64,000 bases of DNA from Butyrivibrio hungatei (lineage in GTDB: Bacteria > Bacillota > Clostridia > Lachnospirales > Lachnospiraceae): the NCBI RefSeq assembly GCF_900101605.1, contig NZ_FMUR01000003.1:263213-327212 (forward strand), written 5' to 3'. A program made the position numbers and the translations under genes. Positions within the stretch are counted from its first letter, which is position 1, and every line of letters starts with the position of its first letter. This document shows, piece after piece, positions 33,931 to 43,581 of the stretch. The notes under the pieces were generated by a model that was not told where the DNA came from, did no database searches, and was given only the letters and a program-made list of their open reading frames with translations.

Positions 33931-34015
33931 TGCGGAAGATGGGACTTGAACCCACACGACATAAACAGTCACAAGATCCTTAGTCTTGCTCGTCTGCCAA
34001 TTCCGACACTTCCGC
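33931..34015 (-). tRNA. tRNA-Leu(AAG)
   Basis: An 85-nt class II tRNA. The acceptor stem GCGGAAG/CTTCCGC has discriminator A. The anticodon stem CAAGA/TCTTG with loop CTAAGGA gives anticodon AAG (reads CUU and, if A34 is modified, more). The variable arm is long, as required for leucine, and the T loop is GGTTCAAGT. CCA is not encoded. The sequence is identical by eye to 49252-49336. Confidence 0.95.
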
Positions 34016-34049
34016 ATTCCGTCGTCATCTCTCTCGCGACGACTTGTTT

Positions 34050-34078
34050 ATAATAGCAAAGTATGCGGCTTTCGTCAA
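34050..34078 (-). promoter_or_regulatory. Promoter of tRNA-Leu copy L
   Basis: On the minus strand TTGACG (34073-34078) and TATTAT (34050-34055) are 17 bases apart, about 35 bases ahead of the tRNA 5' end. This shows copy L has its own promoter and is likely expressed. Confidence 0.8.
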
Positions 34079-34156
34079 CACCCATTTTTTATTTTTTTCA
34101 AAAATTTTTTCTGTTATTCCAAAATGTCATTTACCGCAAGCTCACTACCCATCCGC

Positions 34157-36256
34157 TCAATCAACCTGATCCGTGTAAAAACCCGCAACTCCAAGCGCTT
34201 TGTACCTATCCATGTCCTTCTTATCATTGATGGTATGGACAAAAAGCGGCACTCCGGTTTCGTTGATCTCAGACACAAATCCCGCGTCGTCAACCCAGAC
34301 ATCCGGCATTGTAAGTGCGACAAGCTCCATATTTTTGCAGCTCTGTATTATCGCTTCGCTCTCACGCTCATCTTCATCCGCAGCGTAAAGCGTGTAAATA
34401 ACATACAAAAATCCCGCATCCTGCACGACTTCATACTCTTCGTCATGATAAATCTGAATCAAAAAGCGGTTCATAAGATCCGGAATACATTTTGAGAAAG
34501 TTCCGTACACTCCTTTGCTTCCGGCACCGGAAGCCTCCTTGATATCGGTAACCACATACATATCATTATGCTCTCGCATAAAATCCGCAAGCGTATAGAT
34601 ATCAAGCGGTGTAAGTCTGTCATAAACTTTTGAATTCATGAACTCATTATGTTTCGGTGCCTTGCCAAAAGAAAATCCCAGTGCCCACGCACCATCTGCA
34701 TTGTGCGCACAGACAGGATATCCGTCACTTGTGAACATGAAATCCATCTCTATCATTCTTTTGCCCGCATCATATGCATTCTGAAGTGCTTCCAGACTGT
34801 TTGTGTAAAAGAGCCCCTCTCCGCCGTCTTCAGAATAGCTTCCCGCAGCATGAATGACAAACTGCTCTTCCCTAAGCTGTTCTCTCATACCGGGAACGTC
34901 AAACGCCTCGTATACAGGCTTTCCTTTTTCATATCTTTCTTTTGACTCGGGCGAAATCTCAATATCAAACGGATTGAATCCGTCGATTGCCATTACAAAC
35001 CACGCTCCGGGGGCTATATGAGGACTGCTGTCATATATCCAGGGAGTACCGTCAAAAAGATCCATTCCCGTGTTTATGCGTTCTCCCGAGCAAGCGGGAA
35101 TACGACCGTCAACCTTTAAAATTCTGCAAATTGAATCAATCGCTCCGTAAACAGCTCTTCTTTTTCCACACTCCTGATAATAAAGAGCCGTAAACGCCGT
35201 TCCTTCTGTCCAGAATCCTCCTGCTGCCTCGTCAAGGCAAAAAGCATATCCGTTGTCGGACGTTTTCATCTTGCCAATATTTTTTCGAACACGTCTGTCC
35301 TTGATAACACCGTCAACCGCAAGCGCCGTCCAAACCTGCGCATCAAGAACGACCTGCCCAGTGTTCGGAGTTATACCGTCAGAAGCTGTTCCGATATAGT
35401 AATATCCTTTTTTTGCATCATACATACTGTCTATGAATTTCTTTGAATTCTGCGCAGCCTCATTATATTTCTCATCGCCCGTAAGCTCATAGAGCGCATC
35501 AAAAGCAACCATACAGTCAACATTGTGCTCAAGAGATTTATAACTAAGCACCTGCGCCTGTGACATGTCATTTTCAGGCCATCCGTTTATACCCGCAATA
35601 AATCCGGGATTTTCGTCCGCGCAATTCTCAAGAACCCAGTCCATAAGGGAAACCGCGGTTTTGGTATAAAGATATGTATCCTCTTCTTCTCCGTACAATT
35701 TGTCATACCAAAGAAGTGCAAGGGACACCCACGCCAAATTGCCGCTACTGCTGCCGACAAGCGAAGGATCTTCGACCCACATATTCCTCTCATTGTCATA
35801 ATATCCGGGAAGTCTTACACTTCCGCAAACATCTCCGACAATGTTTCCCGCAGAATAAGCATTTCTTACTCTCTGCACATCTCCCCTGTCATTGACCGCG
35901 GCATATATGAAAGCATCAAGAATAGCAGATGCAGACTCTTTATCTCCATCCGCCATAAACGCAAGCGCACACAGCGCATTGTCGTATGAATAAGCTATAT
36001 CTTTTTGATTCTCCTTATCCGTGTCATAAGAAGCAAGCAAAAAACGCCCATTCTCTTCACCGGATTCTTTTGACATATCACGAAGTGCGGACCTTATCGC
36101 AGAAACAGCGAGTTCTTTTTCATTTCCGTACTTCTCTGTCAACTTGACAGAATACTGGTAATAAACAGAATAAACTATGCAAAGGACTGCCAGCAATAAG
36201 CTGGCAGCCATTACAAATATGATCGCAACAGGCGTTTTTTTCAGTTTCTCCTTCAC
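34157..36256 (-). CDS. Membrane protein with hairpin-glycosidase-like and GDPD-like domains
   Basis: A 699-aa protein with one N-terminal membrane segment (about 10-30). Residues about 45-440 look like an alpha/alpha-toroid (six-hairpin glycosidase) fold rich in AAxxxxxFI and YDNALCALAF-type helices. Residues about 470-699 are a glycerophosphodiester phosphodiesterase-like TIM barrel: VIHAAG, NSLEALQNAYDAG, IEMDFMFTSDGYPVCAHN and the ending GVAGFYTDQVD. It starts with GTG, and GTGA overlaps the previous stop. As the third gene of the ltaS-like/GT operon, it could trim phosphoglycerol or the glycan made by its partners. That role is inferred. Confidence 0.82.
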   Translation of the reverse strand: MKEKLKKTPVAIIFVMAASLLLAVLCIVYSVYYQYSVKLTEKYGNEKELAVSAIRSALRDMSKESGEENGRFLLASYDTDKENQKDIAYSYDNALCALAFMADGDKESASAILDAFIYAAVNDRGDVQRVRNAYSAGNIVGDVCGSVRLPGYYDNERNMWVEDPSLVGSSSGNLAWVSLALLWYDKLYGEEEDTYLYTKTAVSLMDWVLENCADENPGFIAGINGWPENDMSQAQVLSYKSLEHNVDCMVAFDALYELTGDEKYNEAAQNSKKFIDSMYDAKKGYYYIGTASDGITPNTGQVVLDAQVWTALAVDGVIKDRRVRKNIGKMKTSDNGYAFCLDEAAGGFWTEGTAFTALYYQECGKRRAVYGAIDSICRILKVDGRIPACSGERINTGMDLFDGTPWIYDSSPHIAPGAWFVMAIDGFNPFDIEISPESKERYEKGKPVYEAFDVPGMREQLREEQFVIHAAGSYSEDGGEGLFYTNSLEALQNAYDAGKRMIEMDFMFTSDGYPVCAHNADGAWALGFSFGKAPKHNEFMNSKVYDRLTPLDIYTLADFMREHNDMYVVTDIKEASGAGSKGVYGTFSKCIPDLMNRFLIQIYHDEEYEVVQDAGFLYVIYTLYAADEDERESEAIIQSCKNMELVALTMPDVWVDDAGFVSEINETGVPLFVHTINDKKDMDRYKALGVAGFYTDQVD

Positions 36257-39200
36257 TCAGCCCCCACTTTTCTTCTAACCTGTCTTCTGATATCGACTAT
36301 CTCACGAAAAAAATTTTTACCTTTTGAGTTCTCAATTACTGAAGTATCGGGTTCTTCCGGTTCCTCGTTTGCCTCTTCCAACCAGCCTTTTATTCCGCTA
36401 TAGTCCACGTTCTCTCTTACCTTAATGATCTTTTCAAGTGAACTTACATCCATAGGCTTATAGTAATGGTATCCCTGTGCATAGCGGCATCCGAAGTTCT
36501 TTAGATATTGCTCATGCTCATCTGTCTCGACCATCTTTACAATAAGCGGAATGTCCATAACCTGTACGCAGTTTGCAACAGTATGAAGTATAACTGCAGC
36601 CTTGGTTATATGACCTTCCTCATCATTAAGCACCTTCATGTTGAATGTGATCACTTCGGGCTGCACAGCCTGAAGCATTATCATAGATGAATATCCGCTT
36701 CCGAAACCGTCAATAATAAGCGGGAATCCTGCATCTGAAATATCCTTTATCATAGCAAGGATTTCTTTATCAACATCATTATACGTCTTATCCGAGATCT
36801 CGATCATAATGAGCCTGCGCGGAACTTTGTATTTTTCGCACAGATCTTTAAGCGTCTTTTTTACATCTATGGAAAAAAGATCCGCACGGGTTAAATTAAT
36901 CGATACAGGAATGCACTCATCTCCGTCTTTAATTCTTTTGCCCTGCCATGCTATAACCTTCTCCCAGATAAGTTGGTCGACGATAAGCGTAAGTCCTGAT
37001 TTTTCAAGTACGGGAATGAACTCGCCCGGGCTTACAAATCCGCGTTCTCTGTGATTCCAACGAACAAGTGCCTCACCGCTTATGATCTTTCCTGTATTTA
37101 TGTCACATCTTGGCTGTATAAAGAATGTAAACTCGTCGCTGTCAATACCTCTGCGGACATCCCTAAGCAGCTTTACTTCCGCATCAAGCTTCTTGTCCAT
37201 TTCCGAGTTGTAGTGAACAGAACGCTCTTTTAAGTTTCCTCTGAGTCCGTCAAGTGCAAGAAGCGCTCTGTCATACATTTTTTCTACGGCAAGAGTGGTA
37301 TCACGTATCTCATACACGCTGATAAGCGGGAAAAATCCCATGAACTTCGGATCAGTCTTTACATAATCCGACAATTCGCCCTGAATCTGGTTCAAAAGAG
37401 CATCTCCGTTCGGCACGATACAGATAAAGTTTCCTCCGGAAATATGTCCCGGAACTCCACCGAATTTGTCAATTATATAAGCAAGCTTATCGCCAATCCT
37501 GTCAGCGTATTCTTCTCCGACGTCATGTCCGTACCAAAGATTCAGGACATGGAAGTTGTCAATCTCAACCGCGTACAGGAAAAGATGCTTATCGGTATTC
37601 TCATCAATAAATTTTCTTGCTTCTTTGAAGAAAACAGAAGCGTGGTAACATTTAAGCATATTATCAGACTCCCTTCGAACCAAAATTCCACCTTTCTTTC
37701 GCTGGAACAACTGCGGTGTCATGAAAAACGGAGCAAATGCTATCAAAAACAGCTCTGATATGCAGGCTGCCTCTGCAGCTCCAACCCGTGAAGAATACAA
37801 AAGTATATGATGTATTCTTTCAACGCAGAAAACAAATACAACAAGGACGCCTTTGTTTTTCAGGAAATACTTGTAAATGAATCTCAGTCCTTCTTTAAAC
37901 GAATATACCAGCGTACTTACTGAAGTAGCGGGAAAAGCGTGTTCCTTCTTGGTTATTACGTTAAGGAAATACTTTACTGCACCTGCTCCTGCAGGGAATG
38001 TACATCCGGAGAAAGTGAAAAACATCAGAAAGCTCTCGGAAATCCTAAAGAGGTACTCTTTCTTTATTTTTCTTGAAAGTAATATTGTTCTTAGCGACGG
38101 AAGTATGATAAATACTATGCAGCAAAGAGCGTATCCGAGGAACATCAGGTCAAGCATTCCCGTAAGCGTTATGATAACTATGTAAGGTAAGAGCAATGCA
38201 TTGTTTATTCTTGCAATGAAGTAGATGATCATGTAAAAAGCATCATACCATCTAGTCTTGCCCCACTCCATCGTACCGCTCAGGAACATCTCGATCAGTC
38301 CGTATGTATATCTGTATTCCTTCATGGCATCTTCTGAATATGTTCTTGAAGCATACTCGGTAAATTCAAGACCTTGAACCTGTGAGTATTTGCCATGCCA
38401 TCCTCTTGCATAAAGTCTTATTGCCAGATCGAAATCTTCGGAAACTCTGTGCTCATGCCAGTATCCAAGCTTGGCAATCGCTTCTCTTCTTATAAATACG
38501 TTATGTCCTACAAGCGGGACAAATATTCCCTTAAGAGCCATGCACGGGAAGACATTCTGATTATTGTTGTTAACCTGTCTTCCGGAAAGTCTTGCAAAGA
38601 AGTTTTCCTCCATGTTTGACGCCTTTGTAGCGCACTGAATATATGCAAGCTTATCATCTCTTGTAAATTCAGGTACTATCGCACTTATTATTTCAGGATG
38701 AAGACCGGAGTCCTTATCTATGAGAAGTATTATGGAGTTTGTATGGATATTGCCCTCTGCATGTCCACCTTCAAACTCTGCTCCCTCACAAACAAGATCT
38801 TTGATCTCATTACCTTCATCAACCCTGCGTCCTATTCTAAGCGTGTAATTAAGGTTTGAAGACTTCTTGAATATTCCCGGTCTGTTGTAAGGAGGTCTTA
38901 CAACAAAGCTTACGTTGACCTTTCTGTAGTAATATACTCTTTCTATAACTCTGTATGCGTCGGAGCCAACTTCCACTCCCGCAACAGTTCCAAACTTGGA
39001 GTATTCTTCGATCTTATCCTCCAAAGATTCGATCGTACCTACATTTTTAAGCAGCACTCCTATTCCGTCATCGGAAACTATTACATTACACTCTTTTCCC
39101 GTCTGCTTCTTATAATCTTCTGCCGCAAGCTTACTTCTGTATACAGTCTCGAATATAACGCCGTTCTCCTCCATGTACACAGGAATTGAGATCGTAACAT

Positions 39201-39588
39201 CGGGAAGGCTGTCCTTATCATAATCAAGCCACAGAGTATTCATGTAAGCATCGTTATTTATCTTTTTCTTTCCGTTAAGTATCGAAACAACCGGCGGAAG
39301 AACGGAAAAGATAAAATCTACGGCAAATACCGTCGCATGAGTAAATGCAATAAATGACCATATGTAAAACAGCCAGAACAGAACGCTGCTCATTGCTTCT
39401 ACTCTTGCAAGCGCGTATTTAAGCACGATCACATGCAGCCATATATTCAAAATGAACGAAAGAACATACAGGCAAATGCCGATCACTTTAAAGAAACGCA
39501 TTTCACCAATGTGTGTTACTTTCTCTTCTTCAGATACGTTCACTTTGGAAACATTATTAAATTCTTCAACTGTCATTTTTCTGATCAT
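36253..39588 (-). CDS. GT2 synthase fused to degenerate GGDEF and EAL domains
   Basis: An 1111-aa membrane glycosyltransferase. Two N-terminal membrane segments precede a processive GT2 domain (about 105-440) with VSDDGIG, ILLIDKDSG, RVSEDFDLAIRL and TYGLIEMFLSGTMEWGKTRW, the last matching the product-binding region. Several more membrane segments (about 440-620) follow. Residues about 650-800 resemble GGDEF but read SGGNF where GGDEF is required. Residues about 815-1060 are an EAL domain that keeps GEALVRW, SINLTR, IEIS, VET and AQGY, but has IDGFGSGYSS for DDFGTGYSS and lacks the KID lysine, so catalysis is doubtful. It overlaps the preceding gene by four bases. Confidence 0.88.
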   Translation of the reverse strand: MIRKMTVEEFNNVSKVNVSEEEKVTHIGEMRFFKVIGICLYVLSFILNIWLHVIVLKYALARVEAMSSVLFWLFYIWSFIAFTHATVFAVDFIFSVLPPVVSILNGKKKINNDAYMNTLWLDYDKDSLPDVTISIPVYMEENGVIFETVYRSKLAAEDYKKQTGKECNVIVSDDGIGVLLKNVGTIESLEDKIEEYSKFGTVAGVEVGSDAYRVIERVYYYRKVNVSFVVRPPYNRPGIFKKSSNLNYTLRIGRRVDEGNEIKDLVCEGAEFEGGHAEGNIHTNSIILLIDKDSGLHPEIISAIVPEFTRDDKLAYIQCATKASNMEENFFARLSGRQVNNNNQNVFPCMALKGIFVPLVGHNVFIRREAIAKLGYWHEHRVSEDFDLAIRLYARGWHGKYSQVQGLEFTEYASRTYSEDAMKEYRYTYGLIEMFLSGTMEWGKTRWYDAFYMIIYFIARINNALLLPYIVIITLTGMLDLMFLGYALCCIVFIILPSLRTILLSRKIKKEYLFRISESFLMFFTFSGCTFPAGAGAVKYFLNVITKKEHAFPATSVSTLVYSFKEGLRFIYKYFLKNKGVLVVFVFCVERIHHILLYSSRVGAAEAACISELFLIAFAPFFMTPQLFQRKKGGILVRRESDNMLKCYHASVFFKEARKFIDENTDKHLFLYAVEIDNFHVLNLWYGHDVGEEYADRIGDKLAYIIDKFGGVPGHISGGNFICIVPNGDALLNQIQGELSDYVKTDPKFMGFFPLISVYEIRDTTLAVEKMYDRALLALDGLRGNLKERSVHYNSEMDKKLDAEVKLLRDVRRGIDSDEFTFFIQPRCDINTGKIISGEALVRWNHRERGFVSPGEFIPVLEKSGLTLIVDQLIWEKVIAWQGKRIKDGDECIPVSINLTRADLFSIDVKKTLKDLCEKYKVPRRLIMIEISDKTYNDVDKEILAMIKDISDAGFPLIIDGFGSGYSSMIMLQAVQPEVITFNMKVLNDEEGHITKAAVILHTVANCVQVMDIPLIVKMVETDEHEQYLKNFGCRYAQGYHYYKPMDVSSLEKIIKVRENVDYSGIKGWLEEANEEPEEPDTSVIENSKGKNFFREIVDIRRQVRRKVGAE

Positions 39589-41468
39589 CGCGGCACCCTA
39601 AACAGATCAGGGACATTCCCCTGTCTATCGCCGATATTGTTATATTCCATATAGAAATATCCTGTAACGTCTATCGGCGCTTCATCATACAAGTGTACAG
39701 TTCCATCTGCGTCCATGTATTTCATACCCGATCCAAGCACGGGATACTTTGGCGCTATCTGAGTCATATACTGATAATAAGCAGGTCTGGGGAGCTCAAG
39801 CTCCTTTAAAAGTTCAGGAACTATATAATTGGTGCTTACAGTTCCTATACTGTCGATCCATGAATCCGCAGGAATTTCAATGTTGCTCCACATCAAAAAC
39901 GGTGTTCTTCTTAAGTTATATTCTTCTATGTCGGAATCCATGTCCGAATCAAGCACATCATATGCAAAAGAAGGACAATGATCCCCAAGCATGCAGATAA
40001 CTACAGGTCTATCAACGTTTTTGTAATATTGAATGAGATCGTAAAACGCCTTGTCCGATGTCTGCATACAAGACAGATACTCGTTCAAAACAGATGTGGC
40101 TGCACCATACTCCTTAACGGAATGGATAATGTCTTCACCGGCAGGATTCTGATCCCAGCCTCCGTGATTCTGTATTGTCAAAAGATACATGAATTGCGAT
40201 ACGTATTCGCCCTGAGCCTGCTGCGCAACGGAAGATTCATATTTTTTTATCATATTGTCATACAATGACTTGTCCGTGGCATAAACTCTGTCCGCATAGT
40301 AATCAAGATCCCTGAATTCTTCTCCAAAGTAAACATTGTCAAATCCAAGTTCTTTATATCCTCTGTATCTTGAATAATTTGAGCCTGATTCAGAATGCAT
40401 TGCTGTTGTCTCATATCCAAGTTCGTTAAGAACGGAAACAATACTGAGACTGTCGTTCATATCAATAACATTAAAAGGAGCAAAATTATTGATGAGCCTG
40501 TTCGAATTTCCTGTCAAAAGCTCGTATTCTGTTGCATTTGTACCGCCTCCGAAGTTAGGAACAACGGCATAACCTTTTTTGAGATCTTCCATATTTGAAA
40601 TGTAAGGAAGAAATTCCGTATCGGTCTCAAGCTGTGTCACAACATTAAAATCATAGAATGTCTCATTCAGGATCATTATTATGTCGGGACGCTCATCCGT
40701 ATACCAGGTTGAAATATTAAGTGTAGGAATATCGGCGACTTCATAACCGTCGGGCCTTTCCACAACGTTATGCAGGTTCTGGAACGACTCAAGACTGCAA
40801 AGTGCAAATCCGTATGTCGGATAGACCTCACGCCACGACCATGCCAATATGCTTTCAGGCTTTTTTGAAGCCGGCGAAAGGATTACCATATCAAACACGC
40901 CAAAGGCAACAATCGCAAATATAAGTCTCTTCCAAAGGGTATCGCCCCATTTTGAAGAATTATCTACATTAAGAACATACAGCCCCATCGATAAGAACAA
41001 TCCGAAAAAGAACAGTCCCATTATCTTAAAGAATGTGGCATCGGGTGTGATCGTCATTCCCCGGATAACATTGAGTGCGGTTCCAAAGTTTTGCAATTCC
41101 TGAAAAGAGAGAGGCATTCCATGAAGCAAAACAACATAATGATTTACTATTGCAATAAGAGAGGAAACAGTAGTGGAAACAATTCCGCAAAGGTAATCAC
41201 TTCCCACAATCAGATAAATTATTGCTATAAAAAGAAAAATAATTGAGAAGTTAAGAAAAAATGCACCGCTAATAAAAGAAACAGGCAACACTCCTTTAAA
41301 CAGAGTGACATTTCCGGTTTCGATAAGCAAAAAGCACAAGTAAACCTGCAGCAAGGAGATCAAAAATCTAACTACTCTTCTCCAGCTGATCTTTAAAAGT
41401 CGTTTTAAGTCAAAAGTTGCATTCCGCACCTTTCTCTTTGCAATCAGGCTTATATCTCTAGATGTCAA
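39585..41468 (-). CDS. LtaS-like phosphoglycerol transferase (sulfatase fold)
   Basis: A 627-aa protein with about five N-terminal membrane segments and an extracellular alkaline-phosphatase-superfamily domain of the lipoteichoic acid synthase group. Metal/catalytic residues correspond to MILNETFYDF (Glu), NFGGGTNATEYE (catalytic Thr), AMHSESGSN and LGDHCPSF (Asp-His). Family members transfer glycerophosphate from phosphatidylglycerol to a polymer. The likely start is the TTG at 41468, with GGAGGG seven bases upstream; the ATG at 41483 overlaps that site. It is the first gene of the three-gene glycan operon. Confidence 0.87.
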   Translation of the reverse strand: MTSRDISLIAKRKVRNATFDLKRLLKISWRRVVRFLISLLQVYLCFLLIETGNVTLFKGVLPVSFISGAFFLNFSIIFLFIAIIYLIVGSDYLCGIVSTTVSSLIAIVNHYVVLLHGMPLSFQELQNFGTALNVIRGMTITPDATFFKIMGLFFFGLFLSMGLYVLNVDNSSKWGDTLWKRLIFAIVAFGVFDMVILSPASKKPESILAWSWREVYPTYGFALCSLESFQNLHNVVERPDGYEVADIPTLNISTWYTDERPDIIMILNETFYDFNVVTQLETDTEFLPYISNMEDLKKGYAVVPNFGGGTNATEYELLTGNSNRLINNFAPFNVIDMNDSLSIVSVLNELGYETTAMHSESGSNYSRYRGYKELGFDNVYFGEEFRDLDYYADRVYATDKSLYDNMIKKYESSVAQQAQGEYVSQFMYLLTIQNHGGWDQNPAGEDIIHSVKEYGAATSVLNEYLSCMQTSDKAFYDLIQYYKNVDRPVVICMLGDHCPSFAYDVLDSDMDSDIEEYNLRRTPFLMWSNIEIPADSWIDSIGTVSTNYIVPELLKELELPRPAYYQYMTQIAPKYPVLGSGMKYMDADGTVHLYDEAPIDVTGYFYMEYNNIGDRQGNVPDLFRVPR

Positions 41469-41611
41469 TAGGCGACCCTCCATAATGATATAAACAGAAT
41501 TACGGCTTCCAATTACTTTTTATTTATCGGTCCATTTTCCCAAGACTTTAGTTTTAATTTTGTATCAATATTATATTACAGACAGGGCAAGGTGCGGGAT
41601 GAAAAAACGAT

Positions 41612-41650
41612 AAAAAAATAATGCCCCGGGCTTTATATTTCCCGAGGCAT
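41612..41650 (-). terminator. Terminator of the Lpl transporter operon
   Basis: A 10-bp GC-rich stem, ATGCCCCGGG with CCCGAGGCAT (41621-41650, one mismatch), is followed by seven Ts on the minus strand. It isolates the transporter from the downstream glycan operon, for which only a weak TATAAT-like -10 near 41575 can be pointed to. Confidence 0.9.
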
Positions 41651-41675
41651 ATAAAAAATTTATAATATTTTCGTA

Positions 41676-42578
41676 TTATTCTTTTACACCACCAAGTGTG
41701 AGTCCGCTTACAAAGTACTGCTGCAAGAAAGGATAGATACAGATGATAGGAAGCATCGTAACTATAGATGCAGCTGCACGTATTGATGTAGGTGTAATGG
41801 AGCTTGTCGAGTTCTTCATCGACTGAGCTGATGTACTCTGGCTTGTTACAGAAGCAAGGAGTTTCATAAGCTCGTACTGAAGAGTTGTAAGCTTATCACT
41901 CATTCTGTTGTAAAGCATAACGTCAAACCATGAGTTCCACTGATATACAGCAACGAAAAGAGCTACTGTAGCATAAACAGGCTTACAGAGCGGTGAAATA
42001 ATATTAAGGAATATAGTCGTATATCCCGCACCGTCCAGCTGTGCCGATTCCTCGAAACTGTTAGGTATACCGTTCATATATGTTCTTATGACGAGCATAT
42101 TGAATGCGGATACCATTCCGGGAATTACATATACCCAGAATGAATTTGTAAGGTGAAGTCCCTTGTACAAAAGAAAAACAGGGATCATACCACCATTTAC
42201 ATACATTGTTACTACCCAGAACAATGAAAGGTGTTTTGCAAAAAGGAAATTCTTGCGGCTTACGATAAATGCAAGTATAGCGCAGGCAATAAGCGAAAGG
42301 GCTGTTCCCACAACAGTTCTTGCAACCGAAATATATGCACCTACAAGAAGATCGTCCTTCTTAAATACTGTGATGTAGTTCTTGACACTAAATTTTCTTG
42401 GAAGAAGGTAAATACCTCCTCTAAGTGCGTCAAGACCATCGTTAAACGAAATAGCAAGTGTATTCAGAACAGGGTAAAGTGTAACTATTACAAACACTGT
42501 CATGAATATTGAGTTAAATGTATAGAAAGCAATGTCAGCTTTTGACATCTTTCTTTTCTTGTTAATTGTATTACTCAT
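41676..42578 (-). CDS. Carbohydrate ABC transporter permease, LplC/YtcP type
   Basis: A 300-aa inner-membrane permease with six membrane segments and the EAA-type loop NSFEESAQLDGAGYTTIFLNIISPL. It ends VSGLTLGGVKE, a hallmark of the LplC/YtcP family. With the adjacent LplB-type permease and lipoprotein it forms an oligosaccharide importer. The ATPase is not encoded here, as is usual for this family, which shares an MsmX-type ATPase. Confidence 0.9.
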   Translation of the reverse strand: MSNTINKKRKMSKADIAFYTFNSIFMTVFVIVTLYPVLNTLAISFNDGLDALRGGIYLLPRKFSVKNYITVFKKDDLLVGAYISVARTVVGTALSLIACAILAFIVSRKNFLFAKHLSLFWVVTMYVNGGMIPVFLLYKGLHLTNSFWVYVIPGMVSAFNMLVIRTYMNGIPNSFEESAQLDGAGYTTIFLNIISPLCKPVYATVALFVAVYQWNSWFDVMLYNRMSDKLTTLQYELMKLLASVTSQSTSAQSMKNSTSSITPTSIRAAASIVTMLPIICIYPFLQQYFVSGLTLGGVKE

Positions 42579-42590
42579 CGCGCTTCCCCC

Positions 42591-43538
42591 TTAGAACAGT
42601 CTTTCTTCGCCGTGACGCTTGGCGACTTCATTACATATCAAGATCAGAACGATACTGACTGCACTCTTAAATATACCCGCAGCCGTTCCAAGTGAGTAAT
42701 CCATCTGGCTGATACCCCATTTAAGAACATAGATATCGATTGTCTGGGATACCTTCTGTACAAGTCCGTTACCAAGCAGATACTGAATCTCAAATCCTGC
42801 ATTAAGGACGTTACCAACATTCATGATAAGAAGAATAATGATTGTTGACTTAATTCCGGGGATGGTAACATATCTGATCTTATCCCATCTTCCCGCGCCG
42901 TCGATAGCTGCTGCTTCATACAAAGCAGGATCGATAGCTGTTATCGCAGCCAGATATATAATTGCATTCCAACCTGTTTCCTTCCAAACATTTGCAAAGG
43001 CAACGATAGGCCAGAAGTACTTTTCGTGTGCAAAGAAGTTAATGGGCTGTGAAACCAAATGGAATTTGGTAAGAAGCTCATTAACAATACCTGCTCCCGA
43101 AAGAGCATCGTGAAGAATACCTGTAACAATGATCCATGAAAGGAAGTGAGGCAGATAAGAGATTGTCTGAACAACCTTTTTCTTGCGCATTCCCTTAATC
43201 TCATTTAATAAAATAGCAAATAAAATTGCCATTATAGTTGTAGCTACAAGATTGATAACACCCATTGCAAGAGTGTTTCTGATTACTCTGATATATGTTG
43301 CATCGGAAAAAAGAGCCTGAAATTTGGCAAGTCCGATCCATTTTGAATGTAAAATTCCATCCTTTGGCTTATACTGCTGGAAGCCCATAAGCCAGCCTAT
43401 TAAAGGCGCATAACAGAAAAGGATACCGTATGCAAAAAAGAATAATGACCATACGATAAGAACCCACTGTCTTTTAACTTGTTTGATAAATTCATCTTTC
43501 GGCATGCCCAAAAGAGTTTTTTTATTCTGCTGAGCCAT
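42591..43538 (-). CDS. Carbohydrate ABC transporter permease, LplB/YteP type
   Basis: A 315-aa permease with six membrane segments. Characteristic features are PLIGWLMGFQQYKP, SYLPHFLSWIIV, the EAA loop ALYEAAAIDGAGRWDKI and the ending SAVSIVLILICNEVAKR. The ATG at 43538 is chosen because GAGGAG lies seven bases upstream; the longer frame runs back through an intercistronic hairpin. It pairs with the LplC-type gene 12 bases downstream. Confidence 0.92.
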   Translation of the reverse strand: MAQQNKKTLLGMPKDEFIKQVKRQWVLIVWSLFFFAYGILFCYAPLIGWLMGFQQYKPKDGILHSKWIGLAKFQALFSDATYIRVIRNTLAMGVINLVATTIMAILFAILLNEIKGMRKKKVVQTISYLPHFLSWIIVTGILHDALSGAGIVNELLTKFHLVSQPINFFAHEKYFWPIVAFANVWKETGWNAIIYLAAITAIDPALYEAAAIDGAGRWDKIRYVTIPGIKSTIIILLIMNVGNVLNAGFEIQYLLGNGLVQKVSQTIDIYVLKWGISQMDYSLGTAAGIFKSAVSIVLILICNEVAKRHGEERLF

Positions 43539-43581
43539 ATAACCACTCCTCGTTTTCTTCAATTTCCCCAAATTAGATAAA

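Larger units (their letters stand above)
33708..34016 (-). repeat. tRNA-Leu-containing element, copy L (inverted)
   Basis: About 305 bp, near-identical to 49251-49555 in reverse orientation. It contains a complete tRNA-Leu(AAG), its terminator, a small hairpin region around CGCAGCTTCGCTGC, the palindrome CTAAGCTAGCTTAG, module X (33781-33808) and module Y (about 33740-33775). Only scattered base changes separate the copies by eye. Upstream of the tRNA the two sites have no similarity. Confidence 0.92.
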
